DNA from: Prevotella sp. E13-17
GTDB taxonomy: Bacteria > Bacteroidota > Bacteroidia > Bacteroidales > Bacteroidaceae
Length of the DNA: 64,000 bases
Direction of reading: 5' to 3'
Assembly (NCBI RefSeq): GCF_022024035.1
Contig: NZ_CP091787.1
Span: 62,001-126,000 of the forward strand
Made by a program: the position numbers and the translations under genes. Positions 23,663 through 34,000 of the stretch are shown piece by piece; within the stretch, counting starts at the first letter, position 1, and each line of letters starts with the position of its first letter. The notes beneath the pieces were generated by a model that saw nothing but the letters and a program-made list of their open reading frames with translations, did not search any database and was not told the DNA's origin.

Positions 23663-25309
23663 ATGAATAAGAACATAATGAAATATGCAAAGATGCTAGG
23701 TTCGGCAGTCTTGGTCCTGTTGTTGGCATCTTGCGATCAGGAGATTGACAACTGGTTGTCGCGAAATCATTCAGACATGCAGTTCTCCGATATACCAGAA
23801 TATATTAAACTGGACGAAGACCACCCTGATGATGTTGCATTGAATTTCAGTTGGTGCGCCGCACATGATTATGGTAATGATTACATTACCGTCTATAAAT
23901 ATCAATTCTCTGTTGATGGCAGTGCTGCTGAGGATATTGTGGAATATGAGGATGACGGAAAGTTCTCGCGTTCCTATACCAATGCAGAGATGCAGCAGAT
24001 GCTGGTGGAACACTTCGGACAGATGACAAGTTCTCCTTGCAAGGTCATCATAACGGTGACGGCTTCTTTCGAAGGTCCGCAGATGAAGGTGCCCGATGTA
24101 TCGACTGCTTCATTCACGGTGAAGACCTATGGTCCTAAGCAGTTCCTGGCTGATCAGCTCTTTGTAGATGGTACGGCTGTAGCCGATGGTCGTGCAGAAC
24201 TCAGTAAGAGTGATGACGATATGGTCTATACAGGTACGATGCACCTCAAGCCTGGTAAGATCAACTTCCCTGTTATCTATGCCGACGAGCAGAATGCGGT
24301 CGGTCCGCTGAATGCTGATGAGGCTATCACAACAGGCGATATGCCATGTGTGATTACTGATGAGGCAAAGGCTAATAGCTGGGTCATCACAGAAGAGGAT
24401 AACTATCGCGTTAACATCAATCTGCGTGCGAAGACGGTTCGTATTCTGGCTGCAGGCGCCCTTGTGGAGGCCGATCAGATGTTCTTGGCAGGTAGTGCAA
24501 CTGGTGGTGAACAGATAGAGGTTCAGCAGACACTTGAGAATGAGAATCTATACGCATGGCGTGGCGAGTTGAAGGCTGGTCAGCTTTACATACCTTTGAC
24601 ATTCAATGATGCTCAGGAGATGTCGATTGTTCCACAGGAGGCAGACAATCATGCAATCGCTGATGGCACCTCAGCTTCGTTTGCCCTGGCTCAGACCACC
24701 AAGACAAACCAGCGCTATTGGACCATTCCTGCTGATGGCACATACCGCATTGTCATCAACGTAGCGGAGAAGACCATCATCATCTATTCTCCTGCCACAG
24801 ACTTGAAGAACAAGACCGTGTCATATAACAACACGTCAATAGGCAAGAACTCATATACACAGGAGGTTGTCAAACTCTGGATGTGGGGCTCATTCAACAG
24901 TTTTGCCTACGACGCTGGTTCGGCAGAAAACTGTGATGATAAGGAAGTGAACATTGCTGTTGGTTTCCAAGAGGCCTATACGCTGAAACAGAGCTTGGCT
25001 AATCCTAATGTGTTCGTTTATAAAGGTGCTGTTCTGCCACGTGAGACAGCGACTATTGGCAGCGACAATCCAAAGGGTGCCGTGAAGTTCTGTGTCTCTA
25101 ACCATCATAATAATGTATATGCCTATGGTTCTACTGCTGACGCCAAGCGTAACGATCATAATGGCTTTGTAGAGGTTACGGACAGTACCCCACAGGGACT
25201 GGTAGAGGGTCAGGGTGACAACCGTTATGCCTTCTTCCTGCTGCCTGAGAACTGCAACTTTGTTGTTGTTGACATTGAGAAGCTCACCGTTACATTTGCA
25301 ACTAAGTAA
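23663..25309 (+). CDS. SusE/SusF-like surface glycan-binding lipoprotein
   Basis: The product is 548 residues. A signal with lipobox (LLLASC) precedes an N-terminal SusE-type Ig domain (about 30-165; LNFSWCAAHDYGNDYITVYKYQFSV split over two strands). Two repeated modules of about 105 residues follow (AADQLFVDGTAVADGRAELSKS; EADQMFLAGSATGGEQIEVQQT), each ending in YRVxINxxxKTVxI, as in the starch-binding repeats of SusE/SusF. A third, more divergent module (VVKLWMWGSFNSFAY to the C-terminus) ends in NFVVVDIEKLTVTFATK. Position right after SusD is standard for surface glycan-binding proteins. An alternative start at Met6 would not change the mature protein. Confidence 0.8.
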   Translation: MNKNIMKYAKMLGSAVLVLLLASCDQEIDNWLSRNHSDMQFSDIPEYIKLDEDHPDDVALNFSWCAAHDYGNDYITVYKYQFSVDGSAAEDIVEYEDDGKFSRSYTNAEMQQMLVEHFGQMTSSPCKVIITVTASFEGPQMKVPDVSTASFTVKTYGPKQFLADQLFVDGTAVADGRAELSKSDDDMVYTGTMHLKPGKINFPVIYADEQNAVGPLNADEAITTGDMPCVITDEAKANSWVITEEDNYRVNINLRAKTVRILAAGALVEADQMFLAGSATGGEQIEVQQTLENENLYAWRGELKAGQLYIPLTFNDAQEMSIVPQEADNHAIADGTSASFALAQTTKTNQRYWTIPADGTYRIVINVAEKTIIIYSPATDLKNKTVSYNNTSIGKNSYTQEVVKLWMWGSFNSFAYDAGSAENCDDKEVNIAVGFQEAYTLKQSLANPNVFVYKGAVLPRETATIGSDNPKGAVKFCVSNHHNNVYAYGSTADAKRNDHNGFVEVTDSTPQGLVEGQGDNRYAFFLLPENCNFVVVDIEKLTVTFATK

Positions 25310-25318
25310 AAAAACAAG

Positions 25319-26926
25319 ATGATGAACAATATATTATTCAGTAAATATACGCTCATCGTAGGCGTATTAATGTCTCTGATGCCCGTTCTCGGAACTTCGT
25401 GTTCCGAGGATGAGCAACAGGAAACAGCTACCGTAGATTGGAATATCAGTGGTAACGAGATAGTAAACTTCAAACCCGAACGTTATAAGATTCAGAAAGA
25501 GAATCCCATGCAGGGATGGGTTATCTATGCCGGTATTGGCGATGGCATGATGGATAATTTCTGGGAACTGTATGATAACTTTGAATCGGCCGAGGGTAAG
25601 GTGAAGGTCTCTGACTACGGAACAACGCTGTATATGCGTGGTGCCTGGTCGCAGTTCAATCCCGAGGAAGGAAAGTATATCTGGCAGGATGATGTGGATA
25701 CAGCTCCTGCTCGTAGATTCCGTATGCTCATGAAGGGCGCAAAGGAACGTGGACTGAAGATTGCCTGGACCTTTGTGACAGACTCACGCGACAAGCACGA
25801 GAACTTCTCGCCGGAGTATGTAAGGGAAGCTGGAGCAAAATATTTTGAGACAACTACAGGTAGTTTCAAGGGGTGGACACCTTATCCTGATGATCCTATT
25901 TTTCAGGAGAAATACGGAAAGTTCCTGCGCGACTTTGCTGCCAAATACGATGACCCGGAGGTTACACAGTTCGTTAGTGGTTTCGGACTCGGAAAGTGGG
26001 GTGAAACCCATACGCTTGTTTACTCTACCGGTGATGCTTCTCCCCGTGAGGCAGTCTTTGAGTGGATTACCGACCTCATGGTCGATGCTTTCAAGCGTGT
26101 GCCTATCATGATCAACTACCACCGTTGTCTGCTTAACACCAATGAGACGGCTGATAATGGTTTGGAGAAGTCAGAGGAACTGATTGATCGTGCGGTAAAG
26201 AAGGGTTTTTGCTTGCGTCATGATGCCTTTGGTATGAAGAATTACTATAAGGCATGGGAACGTGGCATCGCTGCAAAATATCGTTATCAGACACCTTTCG
26301 TCATGGAAGGTGGTTGGGTAGAGTCTTCTCATGGAAACTCTATCAAGGGTGATGGCTATAATAACTTTGCTGAGGTACGACAGGGTGAGTTTAACGAGGG
26401 TAAAGGTGCCAATGTAAATATGATGGACCTTCGTTTCTCGTCAAATGTTAATACTGGTGAGACACACTCTTGGTTTAACACCGCATTTAATCTGGTCAAG
26501 GAGTTCATTGCCGAGGGTGGTTATCGTCTGTATGCCGATAAGATTTCAGTACCCACATCAGCTAATTCAGGTAGAAAGGTATCTATTGTGCATCGCTGGT
26601 CAAACTTGGGATGGGGCTATTGTCCTACTAATATCCCACAGTGGAATCAAAAGTACAAGGTATGCTTTGCTCTCCTTGACGCACAGGAAAAACCGGTTTA
26701 TCAGTTTGTTGATGACAATCCGCAGATCAACGAATGGGTAAAGGGAACACCCCATACCTATAAGACAGATATCACCCTGAGCAATGTTGCTGCAGGTAAA
26801 TACACATGGGCCGTTGGTTTGGTTGATACACAGAAGGATAATGAGATAGGTATCCGTATATCGGCCCGTGATGAGGTGCTGACCTCTGATGGCTGGATGA
26901 AGATAGCGGATGTGACCGTGAAGTAA
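25319..26926 (+). CDS. DUF4874/DUF4832 lipoprotein (putative surface glycosidase)
   Basis: The product is 535 residues, the third DUF4832 paralogue of PUL 1 and the only one with a lipobox (LMPVLGTSC), so it is probably anchored at the surface. It is closest to the C-terminal module of the 9183 protein (NPMQGWVIYAGIGDGMMDNFWELYDNF split by two variable sites, SRDKHENFSPEYVREAGA). Candidate catalytic Glu229 (GKWGE) and Glu330 (MEGGW) are kept, as are INYHR, LRHDAFGM and GYCPTNIPQWNQKYKV. Position between the SusE-like protein and the glycosidases suggests an early, extracellular cut of the substrate. This function is inferred from placement and residue pattern alone. Confidence 0.65.
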   Translation: MMNNILFSKYTLIVGVLMSLMPVLGTSCSEDEQQETATVDWNISGNEIVNFKPERYKIQKENPMQGWVIYAGIGDGMMDNFWELYDNFESAEGKVKVSDYGTTLYMRGAWSQFNPEEGKYIWQDDVDTAPARRFRMLMKGAKERGLKIAWTFVTDSRDKHENFSPEYVREAGAKYFETTTGSFKGWTPYPDDPIFQEKYGKFLRDFAAKYDDPEVTQFVSGFGLGKWGETHTLVYSTGDASPREAVFEWITDLMVDAFKRVPIMINYHRCLLNTNETADNGLEKSEELIDRAVKKGFCLRHDAFGMKNYYKAWERGIAAKYRYQTPFVMEGGWVESSHGNSIKGDGYNNFAEVRQGEFNEGKGANVNMMDLRFSSNVNTGETHSWFNTAFNLVKEFIAEGGYRLYADKISVPTSANSGRKVSIVHRWSNLGWGYCPTNIPQWNQKYKVCFALLDAQEKPVYQFVDDNPQINEWVKGTPHTYKTDITLSNVAAGKYTWAVGLVDTQKDNEIGIRISARDEVLTSDGWMKIADVTVK

Positions 26927-26945
26927 TTGTTATTTGAAAGGTTTT

Positions 26946-27001
26946 GTATGGTCAAACCTGCAGTTTCGGAGTGCCAAACTTCAACTGTAGGCTTGACATA
27001 C
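26946..27001 (+). terminator. Long hairpin, possible attenuator or terminator
   Basis: GTATG-GTCAAACCTGCAGTT pairs with AACTGTAGGCTTGACATAC over about 18 bp, with one bulge, one mismatch and one G-U pair. It lies just after the DUF4832 lipoprotein gene. No strong T run follows, so partial read-through into the enzyme genes is possible. Confidence 0.5.
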
Positions 27002-27008
27002 AATTTAA

Positions 27009-27074
27009 ATTGCCGACCAAAATAAATTTAATTGTACGGCAAAATAAATTATATTGCTGAGCAAAATAATCTAA
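27009..27074. repeat. Three 22-nt tandem units, AT-rich
   Basis: Three units start at 27009, 27031 and 27053 with exact 22-nt spacing; a fourth ATGG lies at 27075. Each has ATTG, a variable 5-nt stretch (CCGAC, TACGG, CTGAG) and CAAAATAA-type sequence. Read across unit borders the kept part, CAAAATAAATTTAATTG, is a loose palindrome. The period is that of arrays 1 and 2 but the sequence is different. Confidence 0.6.
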
Positions 27075-27091
27075 ATGGTTATATCAAGGCA

Positions 27092-27121
27092 TAGCTTTGA
27101 CCACATGAAACTTTAGGTTTG
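27092..27121 (+). promoter_or_regulatory. Possible internal promoters before the enzyme genes
   Basis: TAGCTTTG (27092-27099) and TAGGTTTG (27114-27121) both fit TAnnTTTG. Neither has a clear TTTG at 19-21 nt upstream, so at most weak or regulated promoters are suggested. Confidence 0.35.
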
Positions 27122-27191
27122 ATAACGTCATAGGACAAAGCTTACAAAAAGAACAATAATAAAAAATACAATACAAGCAGTATTATCGTCG

Positions 27192-30100
27192 ATGAAAAGA
27201 TTTCTTTTATCTCTGATTTCTATAGGCTTTTCACTACTGATAGGTGCAACAGATATCCTGATTGAGACGGAAGCTTTCCAGAACAAAGGTGGCTGGGCCG
27301 TTGATCAGCAGTTCATGAACCTGATGGGGTCGCCCTATCTGTTGGCTCACGGACTGGGAACCCCCGTGGCAGATGCTACGACAATATTATCTGTAAAGAA
27401 GGGTGGAAGGTATCGTGTCTATGTGCGTACGTACAATTGGACAGCTCCTTTTAGTGGCGGAAAGAAAGGACCTGGCGCCTTTCAGTTGACCATAGGTGAA
27501 AACTTCCGTTCAGAACAGTTGGGTACTATCGGTCATGGATGGTATTGGCAAGAGGCAGGACAAGTGGAATTGGAAAAAGGAGAGACCAAGCTTGCTCTTC
27601 ACGACCTGACAGGCTTCGATGGTCGTTGTGACGCGATACTGCTGACTACATCAAAGACTTTTAACCCCAATGCCGTTGCACAGCCCACGGCGTGGCGCAG
27701 AAGCTTGCAGAAGGTGCAGGCAGACCAGTCACAGACGTTCGACCTTGTTGTCGTTGGTGGTGGCATTGCGGGCATGTGTGCAGCGATGGCTGCAGCCCGT
27801 CAGCATCTGCGTGTGGCCTTGGTCAACGACCGTTTCGTACTGGGCGGCAACAACTCATCGGAGGTGCGTGTTCATCTGAGTGGTGTCAGTGAGACGGGTA
27901 AGTATCCGCGATTGGGACGCATGATTCGTGAGTTTGGTCACACACGAAGTGGCAATGCCATGCCAGCCGAATATTATGAAGACCAGAAGAAAGACTCTTT
28001 CATCCTCAGTGAGAAGAATATCACTTTGTTTGCAGGCTTTCGTGCCATCGACGTGAAGACGACGAATAACCGGATAGACCATGTTGTAATAGAACAAATT
28101 GAGACTGCACAACGTATAGTCCTCGAGGCAGGCTTGTTCTCAGACTGCACGGGTGACGGAACGATAGGCGCATTGGCAGGTGCCGACTATTCTATGGGAC
28201 GAGAGGCTCGCTATGAGTACAACGAGAGTCTGGCACCAGAGCATGCCGATACGCTTGTGATGGGCTCTTCGTTGCAATGGTATTCTAAGCCAACGGATAA
28301 ACCCGTGGCTTTTCCTCTCTTTGAATATGGTATGGCGTTCAATGAACAGAATGCGCAGTTTGTCACTAATGGTGAATGGACCTGGGAGACAGGTATGAAC
28401 AAGAACCAGATCACACAGGCGGAGCAAATCCGCGACTATGGTATGTTTGTGGTTTATTCCAACTGGAGCTTCCTGAAGAACAGATCCAAACGTAAAGACA
28501 AGTATGCGCGTCGTCAGCTCGACTGGTTGGGCTATGTGCAGGGAAAGCGTGAATCACGCCGACTGTTGGGTGACTATGTGCTGACGCAAAACGATATTGA
28601 TAATAACATACAGCACAAGGATGCCTCGTTCTGTACCACATGGGCTATCGATTTGCACTTTCCTGACCCAGCGAATACGAAGTACTTTCCGGGTGAGGAG
28701 TTCAAAACCAGGACTGTGCACAACTGGATTCATCCTTATGACGTACCCTATCGTTGTCTTTACTCTCGTAACATCAGCAACCTGTTTATGGCAGGACGTA
28801 ACATCAGTTGCACGCATGTGGCACTGGGCACGATACGCGTCATGCGTACCACAGGCATGATGGGCGAAGTGGTGGGTATGGCAGCTTCGCTATGCCATAA
28901 ATATGGTGTGAGTCCACGCGGCGTCTATGAGAGATATATCCCTGAACTGCAACAGCTCATGCAGGCTGGTGCGGGTGCTGAGGATGCACCAGACAACCAA
29001 CGTTTCAACGCTCCCAACATCATGCTCGACCAACCCAAGAAACCGTCGCTTCTTCAGGGCTATGCGCAATTAAATGATGATACCTTGCGAATGGGTAATG
29101 ACTGCATGGAACGCATTTTCCTATGGAATGGTGGAGACTTGAAGACGATCGGTGTGCTGAATAAGAAGAACGGTCGCTATCTGTCGGCACAGGGCAAGAA
29201 TCCTGATATGCTCATGGTGAAAGGTGAGGCACGCGATGGTCATCTTGAAACAGAGGCTGTTGTTGGAAATTCACTACATAATGGTTATCTGTCAGTAAAG
29301 GTATCATTCTCTAAAGGCAAACTGGATGTGATCCGAGAGTATCGCATCTATGATGATGTAGCTGCCATTGCTTGTCAGACCTATTTAAGAGGTCAACTTG
29401 AAGGACAGCAGACGGAGAAAGAAGTTTCAGGCGCCGATAGAAAGAATATTGAATCGACGGCAGATATGAGCGTGGCAGTAAAGGTGCCCGTGCTCGACCG
29501 TTTGGAATTGGATGGTCATCACTGGCAGACACGTACGGTGGAGTTTCTTGACTATACAGACTGGAATAATAATCTGGTAAGTGAGCATTCGTTTATTCCC
29601 TATAGAGAAAGTTCTCATCGTGGCAACCTGCTCTTTGCAAAGGATGGAATCTCTAATGATGGCTTCTTTTTTCTGAAAGAGGCTCCTTGTTCCAGTACAC
29701 AACTTCACTATCCTGGTTATGACTTCCGTACGGACTTCGGAACCTTCAAGGTGACGGGGACTGGTTTGGCAGCTAAGGATGTCTCGCCTGCGGAATGGGT
29801 GCCTACGTATGGTGTAGTACTTGGGGTGTACGACGGTAGCGATTTAGATGCCTTGACAAACCTGCGTGGTTATCAGAAACAGGCACGTATATGTCAGCGT
29901 GCTAACGACGAGATGGTGATGCTGAACACGTGGGGCGACCGCAGTCAGGATAGCAAGATAGATGAGGCTTTCTGTCTTGCTGAGCTGGATAAGGCTGCTC
30001 GTTTAGGTGTTAGTGTGTTTCAGTTGGATGATGGCTGGCAGATAGGCAAGAGTCCCAATTCAAAGGTGGCGAAAGGTTCCTTTAATGATATATGGAAACA

Positions 30101-31046
30101 AGCAGACTACTGGATGCCGGACACCATCAAGTTTCCCAATGGCTTGACACCTATTGTGGAGAAAGGACGGCAGTTGGGCATTCGTATTGGCTTGTGGTAT
30201 AACCCAAGCATCCAGAATGATTTTGCCGACTGGCAGAAAGATGCTGATGCAATTTTGGCATTGTGGAAGAAATACGGCATCACTATTTTCAAAATTGACG
30301 GTTTGCAGATTCCTACCAAACGGGCTGAGCAAAACCTGCGAAGGCTGTTTGACAAAGTCATGCAGGAGAGTCATCAGGAGGTGATGTTCAATCTGGACGC
30401 TACAGCAGGTCGCAGAGGTGGCTATCACATGTTTGCTGAATATGGCAACGTGTTCTTGGAGAATCGCTATACAGACTGGGGTAACTATTATCCCTATCAG
30501 ACGTTGCGCAACTTGTGGCAGCTCTCGCGCTATGTTCCCACTGAGCGTCTGCAGGTGGAATTCCTGAATAAGTGGCGCAACGAGGACAAGTATCCTGAGA
30601 ATGATGTCTTTGCTCCCCATAACTATCGTTTCGACTACCTTTTCGCTGTGGCAATGGCCGGACAGCCATTGGCATGGATGGAAGCGCAGAATCTGCCAGA
30701 TGCAGCATTCAATGCGGAAAAGGTTGTTAAGCAGTATCGAAAGGTCCAGGAAGAACTGCATAAAGGTTGTATTCTTCCGATAGGAAACGAGCCAGACGGA
30801 CGCTCATGGACAGGCTTTCAGTCTATCCTGAACGATGAAGAGGGCTTCCTGCTTGTTTTTCGTGAAGACAACGAGGCAAATAGTGCTCTGATGAAGACTT
30901 GGCTGAAGGAAGGCGACCGCTTGCTACTTCAACCTGTCTTCGGAACGGGTGCCTCGACAGAGGTCTCTGTGGAAGCAGACGGAAAGATACGTTTCTCACT
31001 GCCTGAAAAGAATGATTATCAATTATATCGCTATCATCGAAAATGA
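27192..31046 (+). CDS. Exported FAD-dependent oxidoreductase fused to a GH36/GH27-like glycosidase
   Basis: An unbroken 1284-residue frame with signal peptide (LLSLISIGFSLLIGA). Residues about 22-165 are a beta-sandwich (IETEAFQNKGGWAVDQ). Residues about 183-600 are a FAD-binding oxidoreductase: VVVGGGIAGMCAA at about 186, then LGGNNSSEVRVHLSG, DCTGDGTIGALAG and FMAGRNISCTHVALGTIRVM. Residues about 640-1284 are a clan GH-D glycosidase: a beta-sandwich, then FQLDDGW (Asp946/947), FKIDG (nucleophile Asp1036) and ENRYTDW (likely acid/base Asp1095, 59 residues on, as in GH27/36). Alpha-galactosidase-like activity is the best guess. The flavoprotein half may oxidise the sugar before or after cleavage. 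It overlaps the next gene by 4 nt. Export of such a flavoprotein would imply an unusual cofactor-loading route, or an inactive fold. Confidence 0.75.
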   Translation: MKRFLLSLISIGFSLLIGATDILIETEAFQNKGGWAVDQQFMNLMGSPYLLAHGLGTPVADATTILSVKKGGRYRVYVRTYNWTAPFSGGKKGPGAFQLTIGENFRSEQLGTIGHGWYWQEAGQVELEKGETKLALHDLTGFDGRCDAILLTTSKTFNPNAVAQPTAWRRSLQKVQADQSQTFDLVVVGGGIAGMCAAMAAARQHLRVALVNDRFVLGGNNSSEVRVHLSGVSETGKYPRLGRMIREFGHTRSGNAMPAEYYEDQKKDSFILSEKNITLFAGFRAIDVKTTNNRIDHVVIEQIETAQRIVLEAGLFSDCTGDGTIGALAGADYSMGREARYEYNESLAPEHADTLVMGSSLQWYSKPTDKPVAFPLFEYGMAFNEQNAQFVTNGEWTWETGMNKNQITQAEQIRDYGMFVVYSNWSFLKNRSKRKDKYARRQLDWLGYVQGKRESRRLLGDYVLTQNDIDNNIQHKDASFCTTWAIDLHFPDPANTKYFPGEEFKTRTVHNWIHPYDVPYRCLYSRNISNLFMAGRNISCTHVALGTIRVMRTTGMMGEVVGMAASLCHKYGVSPRGVYERYIPELQQLMQAGAGAEDAPDNQRFNAPNIMLDQPKKPSLLQGYAQLNDDTLRMGNDCMERIFLWNGGDLKTIGVLNKKNGRYLSAQGKNPDMLMVKGEARDGHLETEAVVGNSLHNGYLSVKVSFSKGKLDVIREYRIYDDVAAIACQTYLRGQLEGQQTEKEVSGADRKNIESTADMSVAVKVPVLDRLELDGHHWQTRTVEFLDYTDWNNNLVSEHSFIPYRESSHRGNLLFAKDGISNDGFFFLKEAPCSSTQLHYPGYDFRTDFGTFKVTGTGLAAKDVSPAEWVPTYGVVLGVYDGSDLDALTNLRGYQKQARICQRANDEMVMLNTWGDRSQDSKIDEAFCLAELDKAARLGVSVFQLDDGWQIGKSPNSKVAKGSFNDIWKQADYWMPDTIKFPNGLTPIVEKGRQLGIRIGLWYNPSIQNDFADWQKDADAILALWKKYGITIFKIDGLQIPTKRAEQNLRRLFDKVMQESHQEVMFNLDATAGRRGGYHMFAEYGNVFLENRYTDWGNYYPYQTLRNLWQLSRYVPTERLQVEFLNKWRNEDKYPENDVFAPHNYRFDYLFAVAMAGQPLAWMEAQNLPDAAFNAEKVVKQYRKVQEELHKGCILPIGNEPDGRSWTGFQSILNDEEGFLLVFREDNEANSALMKTWLKEGDRLLLQPVFGTGASTEVSVEADGKIRFSLPEKNDYQLYRYHRK

Positions 31047-34000
31047 AAAGAAATATTGCTATTCTCCTTTTATATATTATAATAGGTGCCACCCATGCTG
31101 TTGCAGCCACCTCTTATGTAGCTAATGTTTATGGTCGAAGTTGTACGAGTCTTAACGGGAAGTGGGCAGCGCTTATTGATCCTTTTAGCGCGGGCGAGCG
31201 GATGCCGGTCTATAAGAATGCGAAGCCACAGACGAAAGAGGAATTCTACGAGTTCTCTTTCGAGGGAGGGCTTCGACTGAATGTTCCTAGCGACTGGAAT
31301 AGTCAGGCTGCGGAACTGAAATACTACGAGGGAACGGTGTGGTATGCACGTCACTTCGACTATCAACCGAAGAGGGCTGGTAAGGAGATACTTTATTTTT
31401 CGGGTGTAAGCAATCGCTGTGCTGTTTACCTGAATGGAGAGAAGGTGATGGAGCACGAAGGTGCTTTTACTCCTTTTCAAGTGGATGTTACGAGCCAACT
31501 AAAAGAAGGAAGTAACTTCTTGTGCATCGCAGTGAATAATACACGACGCAAGGAGGCAATCCCTGCAATGTCGTTTGACTGGTGGAACTATGGCGGTATC
31601 ACGCGTGATGTGATGTTGGTCAGTGTGCCGGAGGTCTATATCAGTGATTATGTTGTTCAGTTGGACAAACACTTGCCTGATATTATCAATGTTCGGGTAG
31701 AACTGTCGAAGACCATAGCAGGGGAAAACGTACAAGTGGAGATTCCCGAATTGAAGCAACACCTCCAGTTGAAGACCGACAGCGAGGGTGTGGCTTGCGG
31801 TCGTATAAAGGTCAAGGGCCTGAAGCGCTGGTCGCCAGAGATGCCTAAATGCTATGCGGTGACGATAAAAACTGTTGCAGACGAGGTGAAGGATGAGATA
31901 GGCTTCCGTAATATAGAGGTAAAAGGAACGCGCATATATCTGAATGGCAAGGAGACGTTCCTTCGTTCTGTTTCTTTCCATGAGGAGATACCTCAGCGCA
32001 TGGGGCGCGCTTATAGCGAGGGCGATGCGATGATGCTGCTCTCAGAGGCAAAGGCACTTGGCGTCAATATGGTGCGCTTGGCGCATTATCAGCAGAATGA
32101 GTATATTGTCAGACTGGCAGAGAAAATGGGCATCATGCTCTGGCAGGAGATTCCTGTATGGCAGGATATAGATTTCGGCAACAAGGAAACACTTGCCAAA
32201 GCTTCGGATATGTTGCGCGAGACAATTCGTCGCGACCGCAACCGTTGTGCAGACTGTTTCTGGGGAATTGCCAATGAGACAAAGAATACGCCTGCGCGTA
32301 ATGCTTTCTTGCGTGAGTTGCTGCGTGTTGGTAAGGAAATGGACTCTACCCGTCTCTTCACTGCTGCCTACGATCTAGCTGCCTATGATTCGGAGAAAGA
32401 CCGCTTTGTAATGGATGATGACTTCTATCACAACCTCGACGTGATAGGTATTAATAAATATATGGGTTGGTATGCGGCATGGCCGAAGAACCCAAAGGAC
32501 TTGTTCTGGGATGTTGCTAAGGAAAAGCCTCTCTTTATCTCGGAGTTCGGTTGTGAAGCACTCTATGGACAACATGGCGACAGGGAGGTGGCAAGTAGCT
32601 GGAGTGAGGAATATCAGGCAGAACTCTATCGCCGTAACCTGACGATGTTTGAGAATATCGATAACCTCTGTGGCGTTTCCCCATGGATACTCTTCGACTT
32701 CCGTAGTCCTACCCGTCTGCATCCTACCAATCAGGACGGATGGAATCGTAAGGGACTGGTGTCTGACCAGGGACAACGAAAACAGGCATGGTATATCATG
32801 CATGATTATTATACAAAGAAAGCAAAGACGCCTTTCTCTAAATCGCAATCACTCGCTATCCGCGAGCAGTTACCTGTATATAAGGACACAGCAGCGTCTG
32901 TTTCAAGAAGGGTGGAAGACTTGTTGGGTAGGATGACGCTGGACGAGAAAATCATGCAGCTGGTGCAGTTCACACTTGGACGTAATAATATCGAGAACAA
33001 CAAGGGACGTGAAGTAGTAAACATACCTGCAGAAGTGGGGTCGCTGATCTATTTCGGTACAGATCCAAAGTTGCGCAACATGATGCAGCGCACGGCTATG
33101 GAGAAGTCGCGGCTTGGCATCCCCATTCTCTTTGCACACGATGTTATTCACGGATTCCGTACCATTTTTCCTATACCTCTGGCACAAGCCTGCAGCTTTA
33201 ACGAACAGTTGGCGGAACAGTCGTGTCGTGTGGCTGCTCAAGAGTCAAGGATGTCGGGCGTTGACTGGACCTTCTCGCCAATGGTCGATGTGGCTCATGA
33301 TCCTCGTTGGGGACGTGTGGCAGAGGGCTATGGCGAGGATCCTTACCTAAACGGTATGATGGGTGCTGCTGCTGTGCGTGGTTATCAAGGCTCATCGTTG
33401 AACGACAGTCTTTCTATCGCATCCTGTTTGAAACACTATGTGGCTTATGGCGCTTCGGAAGCTGGACGTGACTATGTATATACGGAGGTGTCGCAGCAGA
33501 CATTGTGGGATACTTATCTCACTCCCTATCGCCTGTGTATGAAGGAGAAACCAGCTACGATTATGAGCTCGTTTAATAATCTGAACGGCACGCCTGTGAC
33601 ATCAAACAGTTATGTGCTGCGGGATGTGCTGCGCGACAAACTTGGTTTTGAAGGTATCGTGGTGTCGGACTGGGCTGCTATCGCCCAGTTGAAAAGCCAA
33701 GGTGCTGCTGCTAGCCTTGGAAGTGCAGGCGAGATGGCCATAAAGGCAGGCGTTGATATAGACATGATGTCGCATGCTTATGATGAGCATTTGAGACAAT
33801 CGGTAGAGAAGGGGACTGTTGACTTGTCGTTGATAGATGATGCCGTAAGGCGTATCCTTACCCTGAAATTTGAATTGGGACTGTTTGAGCATCCTTATAC
33901 ACCAGAACCTGTTGACGATAGTCGATTCCTGCGTGGGGACAGCCGTCAAACAGCAGAGCAGTTGGCGGCAGAATCGATGGTTTTGTTGAAGAACACACAT

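Noticed and set aside
30060..30761. Minus-strand ORF of 233 codons
   Set aside because: Antisense to the GH36-like half of the fusion gene, whose catalytic motifs fix the sense frame.
27192..31046. Assembly or frameshift artefact explaining the flavoprotein-glycosidase fusion
   Set aside because: The frame is continuous, with no stop or change of codon use at the domain border near residue 610-640; still worth checking in relatives.
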